Shown: positions 24,447-35,869 of the stretch, one piece after another | How positions within the stretch are numbered: position 1 is the stretch's first letter | Layout: each line of letters starts with the position of its first letter | NCBI GenBank assembly: GCA_014529385.2 | Contig: CM043969.1 | Location: 22,758,446-22,822,445 of the forward strand | DNA: 64,000 nt | Direction of reading: 5' to 3' | Source: Adiantum capillus-veneris | Taxonomy: Eukaryota; Streptophyta; Polypodiopsida; Polypodiales; Pteridaceae | The notes under the pieces: generated by a model | The model's database searches: none | Seen by the model: only the letters and a program-made list of their open reading frames with translations | What the model was told of the DNA's origin: nothing | Position numbers and translations under genes: made by a program

Positions 24447-24673
24447 CTCGTCCATATCCCAGCCCAGTGGGCCGCCATACCTCACCCCTCCCTCTTACCT
24501 CTCGTCCACACCCCCTCCTCCACTCTCCTCCCTATTCCCCCCCCCCCCCCCCCCCCCCCTATTTTCTTCCCACCGGCAGACCACCGCCCTATCCTCCCCC
24601 CTATCTTCTCCTCCCTCAATTAGCTCTCACTCTCTCCCCCCTTTGAGTGAGCGGCCCCGCGGGCATACAAGAG

Positions 24674-24755
<82 letters not shown>

Positions 24756-24925
24756 GTGTGTGTGTGTTGAGAGTCCGTGATATTTCAAATCACCGTTATC
24801 TACGTCCTAGCCACTCAAAGCTAGGTGGTGCCCCTTGTTCGCTTCACCGTGAACGGCTTGCGGCGTGCATCTGCTCCTGGTGTTTTCGAGGCCATCGGGG
24901 TTCGTGTCGCGCTTTGTGCTCGTCA
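24002..24925 (+). repeat. 3' LTR of element A, internally deleted
   Basis: 924 bp, from TGATGACTGG to GTGCTCGTCA. It joins a CT tract (24676-24753) directly to the TG tract and U5 region, omitting about 1.9 kb present in the 5' LTR, including the TATA box. It contains further CT tracts (24171-24243, about 24402-24442) and a C run (about 24537-24559). Confidence 0.9.
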
Positions 24926-24929
24926 CAAC

Positions 24930-26035
24930 TTGCAAAATGTTGACCCCGATTCCGCTTCTGTAGCTTCCGATGGTTGCACGATGGGCTCTTTTCCACCACT
25001 CAACTTGTGGTGGTCTAAAGCATCCCTTGAGTTCAAAGCATGTAGTAGAGAGATACTAATCCTTGGTAGTCTAGTTTTAATGGCCAAGGTTCAAGGTGAA
25101 CTACAAACAGTTGGTCCAGTGGCTGGAGAAGTAGTGAATATTGGTTTGACTATAATAGAGTATAGCTTGGACAAGTGGTGGACCTATAAGTTTTAATGAA
25201 AACATAGGACAATTTCAAGGCCTTACTTCCCAATGTCCAAGTAGCCCTTGATTTTTTCCATTGAAGCAAGGTTGATAGTAGGGCCTTTCTTCTCAATGTC
25301 CGAGCAACCCTTGATTTCTTCAATGGAAGGTTGGAGAAGTGGTGGACGTAGTTTTAATGGCCAATGCTGAAGGTGAACTACTAGATGAGCTAGTAGCTTC
25401 CTAAAGTTAAAGAAGTACTTGCTTCAACAAGTGGTGAATCTTGAAACCAAAACCCCCTCCCTATGTAAGAGTCTCTCTTTGACAAGTGGTTGATGTACCT
25501 TTGATGGGAAATAGGAAAGGTGTACTACAAGAAAGCAACACTGCTTTTTAATGTCAAAGTTGAATGAAAACAAGGTTGGAGTAGTGGTGGACCAAGTGGT
25601 GGATTTTCACATAGAAGACACCTTTCTATATTAGATTATGGCTTGGAATTGTGGTGGACTCAAGATTTGGGGCAAGGTCCAAGGTGAATTATTGCAAAAC
25701 CTAGCCCTTGCTTCTCTTGCTAAACAAGATTTGACAATTGGTAAAATTTTAAACAAAAACCCCCAAGCTTGCTATGACGAGAATAGCTTTGAGCATAGTT
25801 TAGGCATGTTGTGGATATGGTCAATGTCAAACAAAATTTTTTGATTTCTGAGCTCCAAAATAGAGTCATTTTCCAACAGCTATTTATGTTGATTGTCCTT
25901 GGTGAGTTGTGAAACAAGCAAAGAGACTAGGTTTTAGATACATAGCTTATCTAAGGTAGAAAAAAATTGAGAAAGTGGAATAGGGTGGTGCAACAAGAGT
26001 TTAGATTGGGGTTTGGTGTAGCAGCGCAATCATGG
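24930..26035. other. Degraded DNA with GACAAGTGGTGGACC-type repeats
   Basis: Begins with the continuation of the DUF7869-like relic on the minus strand. From about 25060 to 25640 variants of GGACAAGTGGTGGACC recur (near 25168, 25331, 25418, 25475, 25580). No gene recognised. Confidence 0.55.
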
Positions 26036-26278
26036 TCATGTGGGGTTTGGGGCAGCATCCCAAGCGGGTTAATGGGGCAGAAGCCCCTGTGGGGTTCGGG
26101 GCGACACCCTGAGCAGGGTCGAGGGGCGGTAGCACCCGTGGTGTTTGGGGCAGCACCACAAGTGGGTCAAGGGGGGGAAATCCCTGTGGGGTTTGGGGAA
26201 ACGCCGCGAGCAGGGTCAAGGGGTGGTAGCGCTCATGGGGTTTGGGGAAGCACCCCAAGCGGGGTCAAGGGATGGCAA
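26036..26278. repeat. GC-rich minisatellite, ~50-60 bp units
   Basis: About five degenerate units of GTGGGGTTYGGGGCAGCACC / AAGCGGGTCAAGGGG. The array is far GC-richer than its surroundings. The predicted peptide (GVWGSTPSGVKG-like) is a repeat translation and not evidence of a gene. Confidence 0.9.
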
Positions 26279-26289
26279 TTAGTACATAA

Positions 26290-27540
26290 TTAGGACAGAA
26301 GAATTTTTACTTGTACGGTCTGCCAAATTTCCTTCTTTTTTAAAAAAACCTGGTTGGTCAAAACAAAAGAAAATTTCTCAAAAGGTAGATGAGTCATAAA
26401 CAGTACACATGGCATTTTAGATAACCCTACCACAAAAACACACAACGAACCAAGCAAAACACAGACAAAAGAGGGGAGATTCTTTCTCACACGCATAGAG
26501 GGATTTCTTGCTCGCGCACACAAGGAAACCATAGTGCATGAAAAACAGGTTGTGCACAGCACGATAGGGGCAACATCGCATCCAAAAGAGGGACTTCTAG
26601 CTTGCATGCATACATGGACCAGATCGTGTGAAAAACAGAGCATGAACAACACGACAAAGGCAATCACACTCAGGGCTTTGACATCATAGAAAGCAAATTC
26701 TTTTACTGTGTAAATCAAAATAGTTTGACAAGGTGCATTTCATCTCCCTCTCTCTCTTTCTTACTCTCCATATACATCAGGTTTTTGTCTTTATGTTTTG
26801 CTGTCCAAGAAACCAAAACGGTTCTCTTTCTCTGTGATGCCTTCTTACACACACATACACATGGATGTTTTGCACGTACACACACAACCCACACATAAAC
26901 ATGATGAAAACTCCCTTCCTTCACACTGTTCACACTCCTTGATCCCATAAAGACCTACATACGCACCAAATCACACATATTTACATAGATACTCTATCTC
27001 TCTCACACTTGCATATACACATATTCCAAATTTCTAATTCTTGCTCTTTTTATCCTACTTCTGTAGGTGCATCCATCGGTAATAAATATTTATGTAGTGT
27101 ATGCATGTTGTGAATATGACTGGTAGTGTGTTTGCTTTGACTATGTATGTAGGTACATATCTTTATATATATGCATGGTAGAAATGTATACTATCTCATG
27201 GTGATATACATACAGAACATACAAATACATATGTTTATACATGACATATATACATATACATTAAAAAAATAAATTGTACATAAGCATGTAAATTTCAGTA
27301 GTTGACTTACTTGTGTCTTCTAGTGAAGTTGCTTTCTTGGTACTTTGCTGCTTTTTGTCCAACACCTCTGTAAATGTGATTCCTTGTTTAATTTCTCAAC
27401 AAAGGTAACGTAGCTTACTAAGGTTTCTAATGAAGATCATAGTTGAAACTAGGAGAGGCTCACAAATAATACATGAAATAATACAAATTTACCTACTATT
27501 GGGATGAAATAAGATAGGTTCTCAGTATAAAGAAGGTTAT
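26290..27540. other. Non-coding, no recognised gene
   Basis: AT-rich with CA/TA-rich patches (ACATAT runs, 26850-27280). Minus-strand frames at 26290-26948 look hydrophobic by chance and have no known domain. Confidence 0.4.
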
Positions 27541-27549
27541 AGATTGAAA

Positions 27550-28790
27550 TTGGACAAGTGTTGGACCTTTCTCTAATGCTATAATATCTCCCTCAAGTTG
27601 AAAATTTTGAATTGAAGCTGGAAATTTTTTATTTAAGCGATAATTTTTGAATTTTGAATCCAAGCGGGAAAATTTAAATCCAAGTGGGAAACTTTTAATT
27701 TAGGTCGGACAAGTGGTGGATCTAGAAACCAAGCAAGCCATGCTGCTAAATATAATAGTTGATGATAGGTTGTACATGTGGTGGCCTTTGCATCGATTCT
27801 CCATGCTTAGCTTAAACTATGGTCCTTGTAGCTCTCTATGCTCCAATGGAGCTTAGATTGGACAAGTGGTGGACCTTGCATCAATTCCCCATTCCTAGCT
27901 TAGATTGTAGACCTTGTGGTTTTCTATACTTTAATGAATCTTAGATTGGACAAGTGGTGGACCTTGTGGCTATTTGTGTGTCAATAATAGAGTTTAGCTT
28001 GGAGAAGTTTCAAAGATTGTCTTTTTTTTTTTTGCTTCAGTGATAGAGTTTGTCTTCAATGATAGACCTTGCATCATTTTAGCTTAGACTAAGGATCTTG
28101 TGGCTCTGTATTGTTCAAATGAGCTTAGCTTGAACAAGTGGTGGACCTTGTGGCTCTCTATGCTTTGATGGCGCTTAGATTAAATAAGCGGTGGACCCAT
28201 GCATTTTTCTTCCATGACTAACTTAGACTGTGGACCTTGCATCTCTCTATTCTTGATTGGACCTTAGCTCGGATAAGTTATAGACCTTGTCACTTTTTAC
28301 GCTTTAATGGGACTTTTCTTAGACAAGTGGTGGAACCTTGGATCCATTCTTCATGCCTAAATTATATTGTGGACCTTGTGTCTCTCTATGCTTGAATGGA
28401 TTTTAGCTTGGACAAGTGGTTGAGCTTGTGGCTCTGTATTCTACAATAGAGTGGGTCTCTATGGTAGAATAAATCTTATCTTAAACAAGTGGAGAACCTT
28501 GTGAATCTCTATGCTTCAATAGAGCTTAGGCTTTGATAAATGGTGGACCTTGCATCAGTTCTCCATGCATATATTAAATTATGGACCTTGTAAGTATTTA
28601 TGATACAATGGAGATTAGGTTGGACAAGTGGTGGACCTTGTGGCTCTCTATGCTTGAATATAGCTTAAGCTTGAACAAGTGATGGTTGTTCCATCATTTC
28701 TCCATGCTTATCTTAAATTGTGGACATTATGTCACTCAATGCTTCAATAGAGATTATCTTGAATAGGTGGTGTACTAATATTATGGCTCT
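27550..28790. repeat. Degenerate repeat array, core GACAAGTGGTGGACCTTG
   Basis: The core occurs about 15 times (for example near 27557, 27706, 27856, 27946, 28132, 28332, 28410, 28530, 28622) at irregular spacing of roughly 45 to 95 bp, usually followed by TGTGGCTCTCTATGCTTCAATGGAGCTTAG or TGCATCAATTCTCCATG. Further copies lie at 25.1-25.6, 33.06-33.27 and 35.81 kb, always in the same orientation. Confidence 0.8.
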
Positions 28791-28799
28791 CTATTCTTC

Positions 28800-30760
28800 A
28801 ATGAAGATATCTATTTCCCTTTCCAATATAAGAAGTTTGATATTCCTATTCAAAATTGTTGGTTGGATCCTGATCACTATAATGTACGTACTATTGATGG
28901 AAAACATACTGAAAGCATGCTATTTGGATTTTCCCAGAGTACAACTAAGCCTGCAGCGTGTACATATTTAATGCCTGTCCAAAATGCAAAGGCAAAGCAG
29001 GGTACACCTTTGGCAGTAGAAGAGGTACAAGAGAGCAAACTATAAGATTATCATTATTAGATTCTTGATGGCCAACATTCAATTTATGTCGCAAAAGTTT
29101 TTCTTCACAATGAACAAAAAAACAATGAGATATTTCAAAGATTGATTGACGTGTATAAATTTCAAAAGACTCGTAGTGTTGTAAATGCTCCTCTAATGGT
29201 TGCAACTGCTATATCTGCCATTGCAAATGATGATGATAAACCATTGTATGGATAAATCATTGTATGTCAAGCAACCTTATAGTCAAATATTGTGGCATTT
29301 GCGAAGTCAATGGATCTATTCAGGATGACCATCAAGGGTAGCAAGTGGAGTTGCAGAGGGACATACATCTTGTGTTGGATGGGTTGTAAGTGCCTTTCAT
29401 TGGTGTTATATTTCTTTCTAGACTTTTCTTTGATTGGCAAGAATGAGTGCAGGAGCAAGTTGGATTGCTAAATAGGCACAAATGGTTACATATTCCGATT
29501 GAATTTATAATTGTTGGGTAGAAATTATTACAAGGCTTGAGGATGAGAACAAGAAACCCCCAACAATAGTATTCAAATGTCTTTGCGGTCTTGAGGAATC
29601 AGAGGTAAAGATCATTCAAGAAGAAATTGAAGATGAGAAGATTTTATTGTCAAAGAGCGCACGTCTTGAAGTCTTCAATGCTTTGAATGATTCATCACCA
29701 TGTAAAGATTGGGAGGAAATAATCAGCATGTATAAAATCAATGATGCACTTTATAAAACCATTCTAATGCTATGTGAGCAATGGCTCAAAAATAGCTTGA
29801 AGCGTGGAACACAAAAAATGGATTTTCCGAATGAAGCTATAAAATACATGCAATGGGAAATTCACCTTCACAAGGAGAAAATTGAGTCTCTTGATTTGCC
29901 ATGGTCCATCTATGTGGTGAACCTACAGATGGAAGGAAATCTCTACTTGAAGCGCCACTTCAACAACCAAATTCCTATTGGCTTATGCATTTTAGACTTG
30001 ACAAAACACAAATGGACAACTTGCAGTGGAGTGAGGAGATATTTAGCAATGCTTTGGATGGGATTTTGGCTGTTTTTGGAGGCTCAATTGATCCTCGATT
30101 TGTGTTTCTTGCATTTATAGATTTATCTAAACTCACAAAATTGCAATGTGCATTTCTAGAGTTTGGGAGATAATGTGAGCTACCATTGTTGTGGTGCCTT
30201 GCAAAACTTTCCATTAGCACCTTGCAAAGGAGCAATTCAATTCCTTGTGGTTATTGCCTTCATGGGAAAAGGTAATGCATTTGAAGACCTGATAAGGAGA
30301 TCAGAACAACATCCCATGCCAATTGATTGTTCTTTGCTTCAAGTAGAAAATGAACGCATGTCATAATTGCAATATTTGGAAGCCAATAAAAGAGTTTTCA
30401 TCAAGCACTACATTCATACATATTATTTTGAAGATCGCAAGCTTGTAGATCTCTTTAGTGATGGCTCTCTGGTTGCAAAAGAAGGATTACAATAGAAAAA
30501 GACGTCGTCTGCTTAGTTGAGAGCGTGCAAGATCAAGGAACCTTAGCAACCAGGCTTCTTGAATTTGCTAAGGCCCATGCTGATATAGAAAAGTGGGCTA
30601 GCCTTTAAGATCAACAACCTACTTTGCAATTAACTGACAATGTGCCAATCAGAGAAGAGATTTCTCCGCAAGAAGAAGAAGGAGAAGAAGACCAACCTCC
30701 TTTATCAATGGAGGCCTACTTGGAAATGGAAGGACGTGTTTTGAACTTCTTCCCAGTTTT
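28800..30760 (+). pseudogene. Decayed gene with DGQHS motif and possible methyltransferase-like segment
   Basis: Read across stops and frameshifts, 28800-29250 gives FDIPIQNCWLDPDHYNVRTI, CTYLMPVQNAKAKQ and ILDGQHSIYVAKVFL, then VVNAPLMVATAISA. ILDGQHSxxxAK resembles the DGQHR/ParB-like 'DGxHRxxAA' signature. A second part (29500-30170) gives EEIISMYKINDALYK and SIDPRFVFLAFIDLSKL, and a third (30370-30600) gives RKLVDLFSDGSLVAKEGL, then DVVCLVESVQDQGTL after a one-base shift. LVDLFSxGS...AKEGL resembles motif I of SAM-dependent DNA methyltransferases. Both assignments are inference; the gene is dead, with intron-like gaps possible. I cannot name a family. Confidence 0.4.
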
Positions 30761-30852
30761 TTCATGTTTGCTGTATTTAGCACTTTATCATTGCCCCCAA
30801 GGTTCCAAATCTAAGAGATCCATTACCCTTTTGACATGCTCCATGCCTCCTT

Positions 30853-31230
30853 TTGAATCCGAAGGCCCAAAGGGAACCAAGAAAACATGTATATAGTATC
30901 TGTATTGAGCGTGACTATAGAAACTTTGATGATAGGTCCGCAGAATGGCAAAACTGCAACTTTTTTGTACCTATTTTTTTTGCCCAAAAAACAATTAGTG
31001 AGGTAAAAGCAACCATATGTTTTGGTCACCAACCCATTGAAGTTAATGGGACATTTTATCTCATGTGCTACAAAAATTCCCACTCTTATTTATATGCAAT
31101 CAACCGTAAGAAATTGCTGTTTTGGGAAAAATGCACTGGTCCATCAACTTTGGAGGCTTGTAGTGACCAAGTGATGAGAAAAATTACAAGTTTCTCATTT
31201 TTTCCGTATGTAGTAGTTATTGAACTATAA
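30853..31230 (+). pseudogene. Unidentified open frame
   Basis: A 125-residue frame (YRNFDDRSAEWQNCNFFVPI, ATICFGHQPIEVNGTFYLM). No recognised domain. It follows the DGQHS relic on the same strand and may be its 3' part or a chance frame. Confidence 0.25.
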
Positions 31231-31239
31231 GCTCAGAAG

Positions 31240-31895
31240 AGTATTTTTCAAAATGAGTGGATCTACTATGGTTTTGGAATTTTTTCCCAAAACCCTGAAA
31301 GGACACTTTTATGTCCTGTTAGGTTACCATTCTAGTGGTAAGGTCTCTATTGAGAGAAGAATTGAAATATAGAAGAAGAGAGAGATTAACTAGGCATATA
31401 TTTGTAAATTTGTAGAAAAGGGAAACCTGTTGGATTACAAAAATACCTCTCATTATACGAGTGTCCAAAATGTAGCTATATATTTTATCCAAAATTAGCA
31501 CCTTTGGATAAAGGCTTATCTTTAGACATTAAATCAAGAGGTTATGGCTATGCATGTGTTGAGACTATTGGTCGACTTGAATGAGGACACACATAGTTTG
31601 TTGACCATGACTTTATTGTATGTTTTCAAGTATTTATATGGATAGAAGTCTTAATTACATGTGTTAATATGACTTTTAATGGATTCTATCTCAATCAAGT
31701 AAATCATCGTTGTTGTTAACTTTATGTGGCCTTCAGTGTTCACTTAAGTACTAATTTTTATTAAAGTGTAGGGTGTACAAGTTTGTCACAAAAGATTGTA
31801 GTCTAGACTAGTGTTGCCTTGTGTACCAATAGTTGCAAGGTTTATAATATTGATTTTACCTTGAATAAACTCCTAAGTTTTACGTCCACATGTTT
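31240..31895. other. Non-coding, no recognised gene
   Basis: AT-rich sequence, nothing recognised. Confidence 0.4.
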
Positions 31896-31959
31896 ACAAT
31901 TGGTGATTTAAATTCTAGTGATTTTTGAGAAACCAATGTTATTTGTGTTTTTAAGATTC

Positions 31960-32936
31960 GCGTATTGGGATAGATAAATCACCTCTGGTTGAGTCCGCAA
32001 TTGTTGAACCCCTTGATTCTATTATTTTTGACATGCCTAAGGTGAATGATACGTCTATACCAAAGTATGGTGATATGCACCTTGAGCAAGCTTGCAACAG
32101 TGAGAATAAAGATGCCTACTCCAAAAATACAACCTACTTCAAAAGAGACTAAAATGTCTGCTCAAGAGCCATTTCCATTTGTTTCTACTTCATCTAGTGC
32201 ATATGTTGAGAAGTTCATACTCACAATTATTTTGGACTTAAATGGTTTGCTATTGAAACGTTCCCCTCAGCCGTCCTCACACCACTAGTCAGTGCAACTA
32301 GATCCAAAAAGATATATTATACTTAGGCCAGGTTGCATCCAATTCTTGAAGACTATATCACAGAGGTTTAATGTTGCTATTTGGTCAACGGCTACTAGGA
32401 ACAATGTGCTTAAAATTCTTAAAGCACTAGAGAGCTTAGCAAAAGGTAAAATTTCCTTTCTTTGTAATTTGGAATTAAGAAGGTTTCTACACTTGTCAAA
32501 GCAATAAATTATTTAGACCTGACAATCCAACCGTTGAGGCAGTGTTCAAGCCTCTAGCTAAAATTTCCATGGGGTATGAATGTGACACACGAAGAACAGT
32601 GCTTATTGATGACTCTCCTTACAAGTTTGGTCAGCCAAGGTGTTCTTTACAAGAAGGATAACTCCTGCAAAATATGACAAAGGTGAAGCTATCCTTGAAG
32701 GCAAACACAATCGAGCAAGTGAAAAAACTGACAAGAATGACATCAGCCGAGCCCAAATACAAGAGATAGTGAAAAAGGAAGGTGCAACTGTTGAAAGCAT
32801 GAAGGCACCACAATTAATCAATCTAGCTACGCAATTGGGATGTACTACAAAGGGGCCATTGAAGGAAACCACTTCAAAGGCTTATATAAACAAGGTCAAA
32901 GCTAATCTTCTAAGGCTAAATAAAACACACCCCTAA
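31960..32936 (+). pseudogene. FCP1/NLI-type HAD phosphatase-like domain, copy 1
   Basis: Segments in order: LTIILDLNGLLLKR (32218-32260, the HAD motif I region, with DLN in place of the catalytic DxD), RYIILRPGCIQFLK, RFNVAIWSTATRNNVLKI (motif II region, WSTAT), then after an apparent ~74-bp intron (donor AAAG|GTAAAA near 32444, acceptor TTATTTAG near 32517) PTVEAVFKPLAK and TVLIDDSPYKFGQP (motif III region, IDDSPYK). This is the order of NLI-interacting-factor/FCP1-like HAD domains. The second Asp of motif I is Asn, so catalysis would be doubtful even if intact. A further frame, 32640-32936 (MKAPQLINLATQLGCTTKG, SAP-like), may be a separate exon. Stops and frame changes mark a pseudogene. 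Confidence 0.6.
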
Positions 32937-33049
32937 GGGACCTTTTATGACTTGAACCTTGTTTCACATACTTGAATATACATGTGCATGGTATCAAATT
33001 TTTCTCTTTGTTTCTTCTTGCAGTCTCAAAAAAAATATGTCTAGCAGAT

Positions 33050-33275
33050 ATTCCATGGAGCAAGCTTGGACAGGTGGTGGACCTTTTGGTAAAGCCCCTC
33101 ATGGGAAACATATCACAAGTCCTCCATACAGTGAGAAGAAAACATTTAAGAAAGAGCATAAGAGGCTGGATAGGTGGTAAACCTTGCACCTTTTCTCCCA
33201 TTCCCAATCGAGTCTAGCTATACACCAATATATTGTATGAAGTGTATCTTGGACAAGTGGTAGACCTTGAAACAA
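33050..33275. repeat. Outlying copies of the GACAAGTGGTGGACC repeat
   Basis: GGACAGGTGGTGGACCTTTT near 33068, GGATAGGTGGTAAACCTTG near 33166 and GGACAAGTGGTAGACCTTG near 33250, between the two HAD-like relics. Confidence 0.7.
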
Positions 33276-33601
33276 GAGACCCCTCATCATCAAGCCTAGT
33301 TTCGATATATAATAGATCTTACTTTTCTCCCATTCAGAGTGGAGCCTAGCCTAGCCAGGTTGTAGACCTTACTTTTCTCCATGCTTCAAAGAAGCATAGC
33401 TTTGAGAAATGGTGAAGCTTTGTAAGGTTTTCAATTGGGATTTGTTTATAGCAATGAGTAAGTTGAAGATGGACATCTAATAATACCATAGTGTAGGAAA
33501 TGTAGAAATTGTTTGTATTCTTTAAAACATAATAAATTTATTGTTTTTCAATTGGTGAGTCATCACTACAAGAAAGTGGGTCGACTATCTGTAGGCACGA
33601 T

Positions 33602-34332
33602 TTGAAGGAAGGTTTTGAAGCACCCAACCAACATCATCCAAGGACTTATCTTATATATCAATCACCTCCTTGTCACCTACCACTTGCTGTCAAGAATATC
33701 AAAAGAGTGCTTGCTTTGGACCTTGAAGGACTGCTTTTGAAGATAATTGAAACAAAACATGGAGATTCTATGCCATCTTGGGCTCATCACATGCGTCTTG
33801 TGGAGGACAAAGATGAAGTTTATCATGTGGTGCGCTTAGACGCAGAAATGTTTTTGGATTTGTGTGGTGAATACTTTGAGCTGTGGATATATGGAGTTGC
33901 TATAACCTAACAAGAGTGCAACACATCACACAGAAATGTTTACCAAAGCATTATAGCAAGTTCAAGATCTTTATGAGTAACAAGTGTTGCCAAAATCCAA
34001 ACATCATGTTAGGATTTGAAAGGGTTTATCATAAAAACTTGAGCGATATTTGGAAGATGTTTGAGGACTTGGATGCAAAGAATACATAGATTTTTCATGA
34101 TAGTCCATATAGGATGATGTGCAATATGCCAGGAAAATATCTTATATTTCCAAAGATGTGGAGGAAAACACTTGAGCAGCGTCAAAGATTCTTGCAAGAA
34201 ACAATTATTCCATGGTTACTTGGATGGTTGTATGCAAGAGACAAGAGAGATTATACCCATAACACAATTGTAAATCAGTATAGTGATATTGAGACAAATC
34301 ATGTCCTCCGTGTGTACTTGTCAAGGCGATAA
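33602..34332 (+). pseudogene. FCP1/NLI-type HAD-like domain, copy 2
   Basis: NIKRVLALDLEGLLLKI (motif I with DLE), VVRLDAEMFLDLCGEYFELW (matching RPGCIQFLKTISQRFNVAIW of copy 1), then in other frames QNPNIMLGFERVYHKNL and FHDSPYRMMCNMPGKYLIFP (motif III region, compare IDDSPYKFGQP). The tail RFLQETIIPWLLGWLYARDK is not seen in copy 1. A stop near 33908 and frame changes break it. Two diverged copies about 1.4 kb apart suggest an old tandem duplication or a two-domain gene. Confidence 0.55.
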
Positions 34333-34439
34333 CATTAAAGAAGGTTGACAATGATCCTTTTTATGGCTAGATGATGTCCTTTCAGTATGATGTGTATTTG
34401 TATTACTATATAATTCAAAGGTCATTTTTAAACAAAGAT

Positions 34440-35045
34440 GTGTCAATTTGATGAACACTTCATGGAGTTCACCCTACTCTAAGGGGACTTGCATGTATTC
34501 TATAGGGTATCCTATTATAAACAAAATTATTGTACATGGAGTGCACTCTTCTCTAAGGGGACTTCCACATATTACTCCAGTGTATGCTATTATAGGGAGA
34601 ATCCTTTGTGATGGATCGTGCTCTGTTCTAAGGGACTCTTAATGGATTTCACTCTACTCTAAGAGGACTTCCATGTATTACTAGAGTGTATCCAATTAAA
34701 AGGAGAATCCAATGTAATGACAAAGCATCCTACTTTAGAACAAAAATGTGTCGATGAACTGTACCCTAGTCTAAGGGGACTTCACTATATTACTAGAGTG
34801 TATTCAAGTCTAATGAGATTTCAATGTAGTTCTAGATTGCACCTTGTCTTTGGGGACTCATTTTACTAGATTATGGTTGTGTTTTATGATGATATATTAA
34901 AAAAATAATAATTTTGTTCTTTAGCAACTCTATATCATCCCATCTCAAGGTTGCATCCATGTGTAAGTAGGAGAAACTTACGTTTGATATCAAAATAAAC
35001 ATCCATGTGTAAGTAGGAGAAACTTATGTTTGATATCAAAATAAA
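34440..35045. repeat. Degenerate tandem repeats, plus a 46-bp duplication
   Basis: Units of roughly 95-115 bp with CTCTACTCTAAGGGGACTTC and TATTACTAGAGTGTATCC recur over 34450-34830. At 34954-34999 and 35000-35045 a 46-bp unit (CATCCATGTGTAAGTAGGAG...) is tandemly duplicated with one visible change. Confidence 0.8.
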
Positions 35046-35049
35046 CCTT

Positions 35050-35845
35050 ACAAGTACGGAATGGAGAATTCATGGATGTGCAAGAAATATCTTGGTCTTG
35101 GCACGCATGTTTGCCTAAAACATTTATTTTTGTGTCCTTCATATAAAAGAGTTTTAGAACCTACAAGTCTTTGAAAGGAAGAATATAAAGTCTAATTGTT
35201 TGCATTGAGAGAAAAGAAATCATGGACTTTGAATTGTGTGAGAGACCTTGTTTGTGGAGAAAAATGTTTGCATCAAGAATGGTTATTTTACATCCTCCAT
35301 GTAAGAGAGTTTTGGAAACTAAAATATGTCGAGAGGAAAACCATGGAGTCTAAGTGCATGTATTGAGATTTCAATGTATGCATGCATATGTTTATTAGGG
35401 TCTAGGAATAATTGGATGCTTATGGACGTTAACTTCTCCAATTTGGTATAAAATAACATACTTGATGTTTTCTTGTTGGTACTATTTATTTCATTATATA
35501 TATTTTTAGCCTAATTTCATGAACTTCAAATTAAAACTTCTATGTTGCAATGGAGAAGTACTTAGAGAAATTTTTATGTAAACATGTTTGCTTACCCTTT
35601 CACTAATTGTAGCTTAGATAAAAAGTGTACTTTGCATTCCTCCATAGCCTATCCTAAACAAATGCACCTTGAAACTAGCCCTCCTATGTTGCAATTGACA
35701 TATGCTACACATTTTATAAATGGCTCGTACCTTAAGTGAAGAATTTATAGATTAGAGGTGTGTGTTGATTTGATGTCATGCACAAGTGGGTTTATTTCTC
35801 AATGGGTGCTAGATTGGACAAGTAGTGGACCTTGAACTAAAAATT
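35050..35845. other. Non-coding, no recognised gene
   Basis: AT-rich. One further GGACAAGTAGTGGACCTTG copy at about 35815 abuts the truncated 3' end of the LINE. Confidence 0.45.
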
Positions 35846-35869
35846 CAGGTACTCCATTTTCTTTAAATC

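Larger units (their letters stand above)
14574..24925 (+). mobile_element. Ty3/gypsy (Tat-like) element A, defective, with internal inversion
   Basis: The element starts TGACGGCC and ends CTCGTCA, with the 4-bp target duplication CAAC at 14570-14573 and 24926-24929. Order: 5' LTR, an inverted block holding the LTR end, PBS, leader ORF and N-terminal gag, then C-terminal gag, pol, polypurine tract and 3' LTR. Both LTRs share the first ~600 bp, but the 3' LTR lacks about 1.9 kb, including the TATA box. Pol carries many stops and frame changes, so the copy is dead. It is related to element B but clearly diverged from it. Confidence 0.93.

Noticed and set aside
26290-26948. Minus-strand hydrophobic frames that could be membrane proteins
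   Set aside because: No start context, no recognised domain, and sequence dominated by CA/TA-rich DNA.
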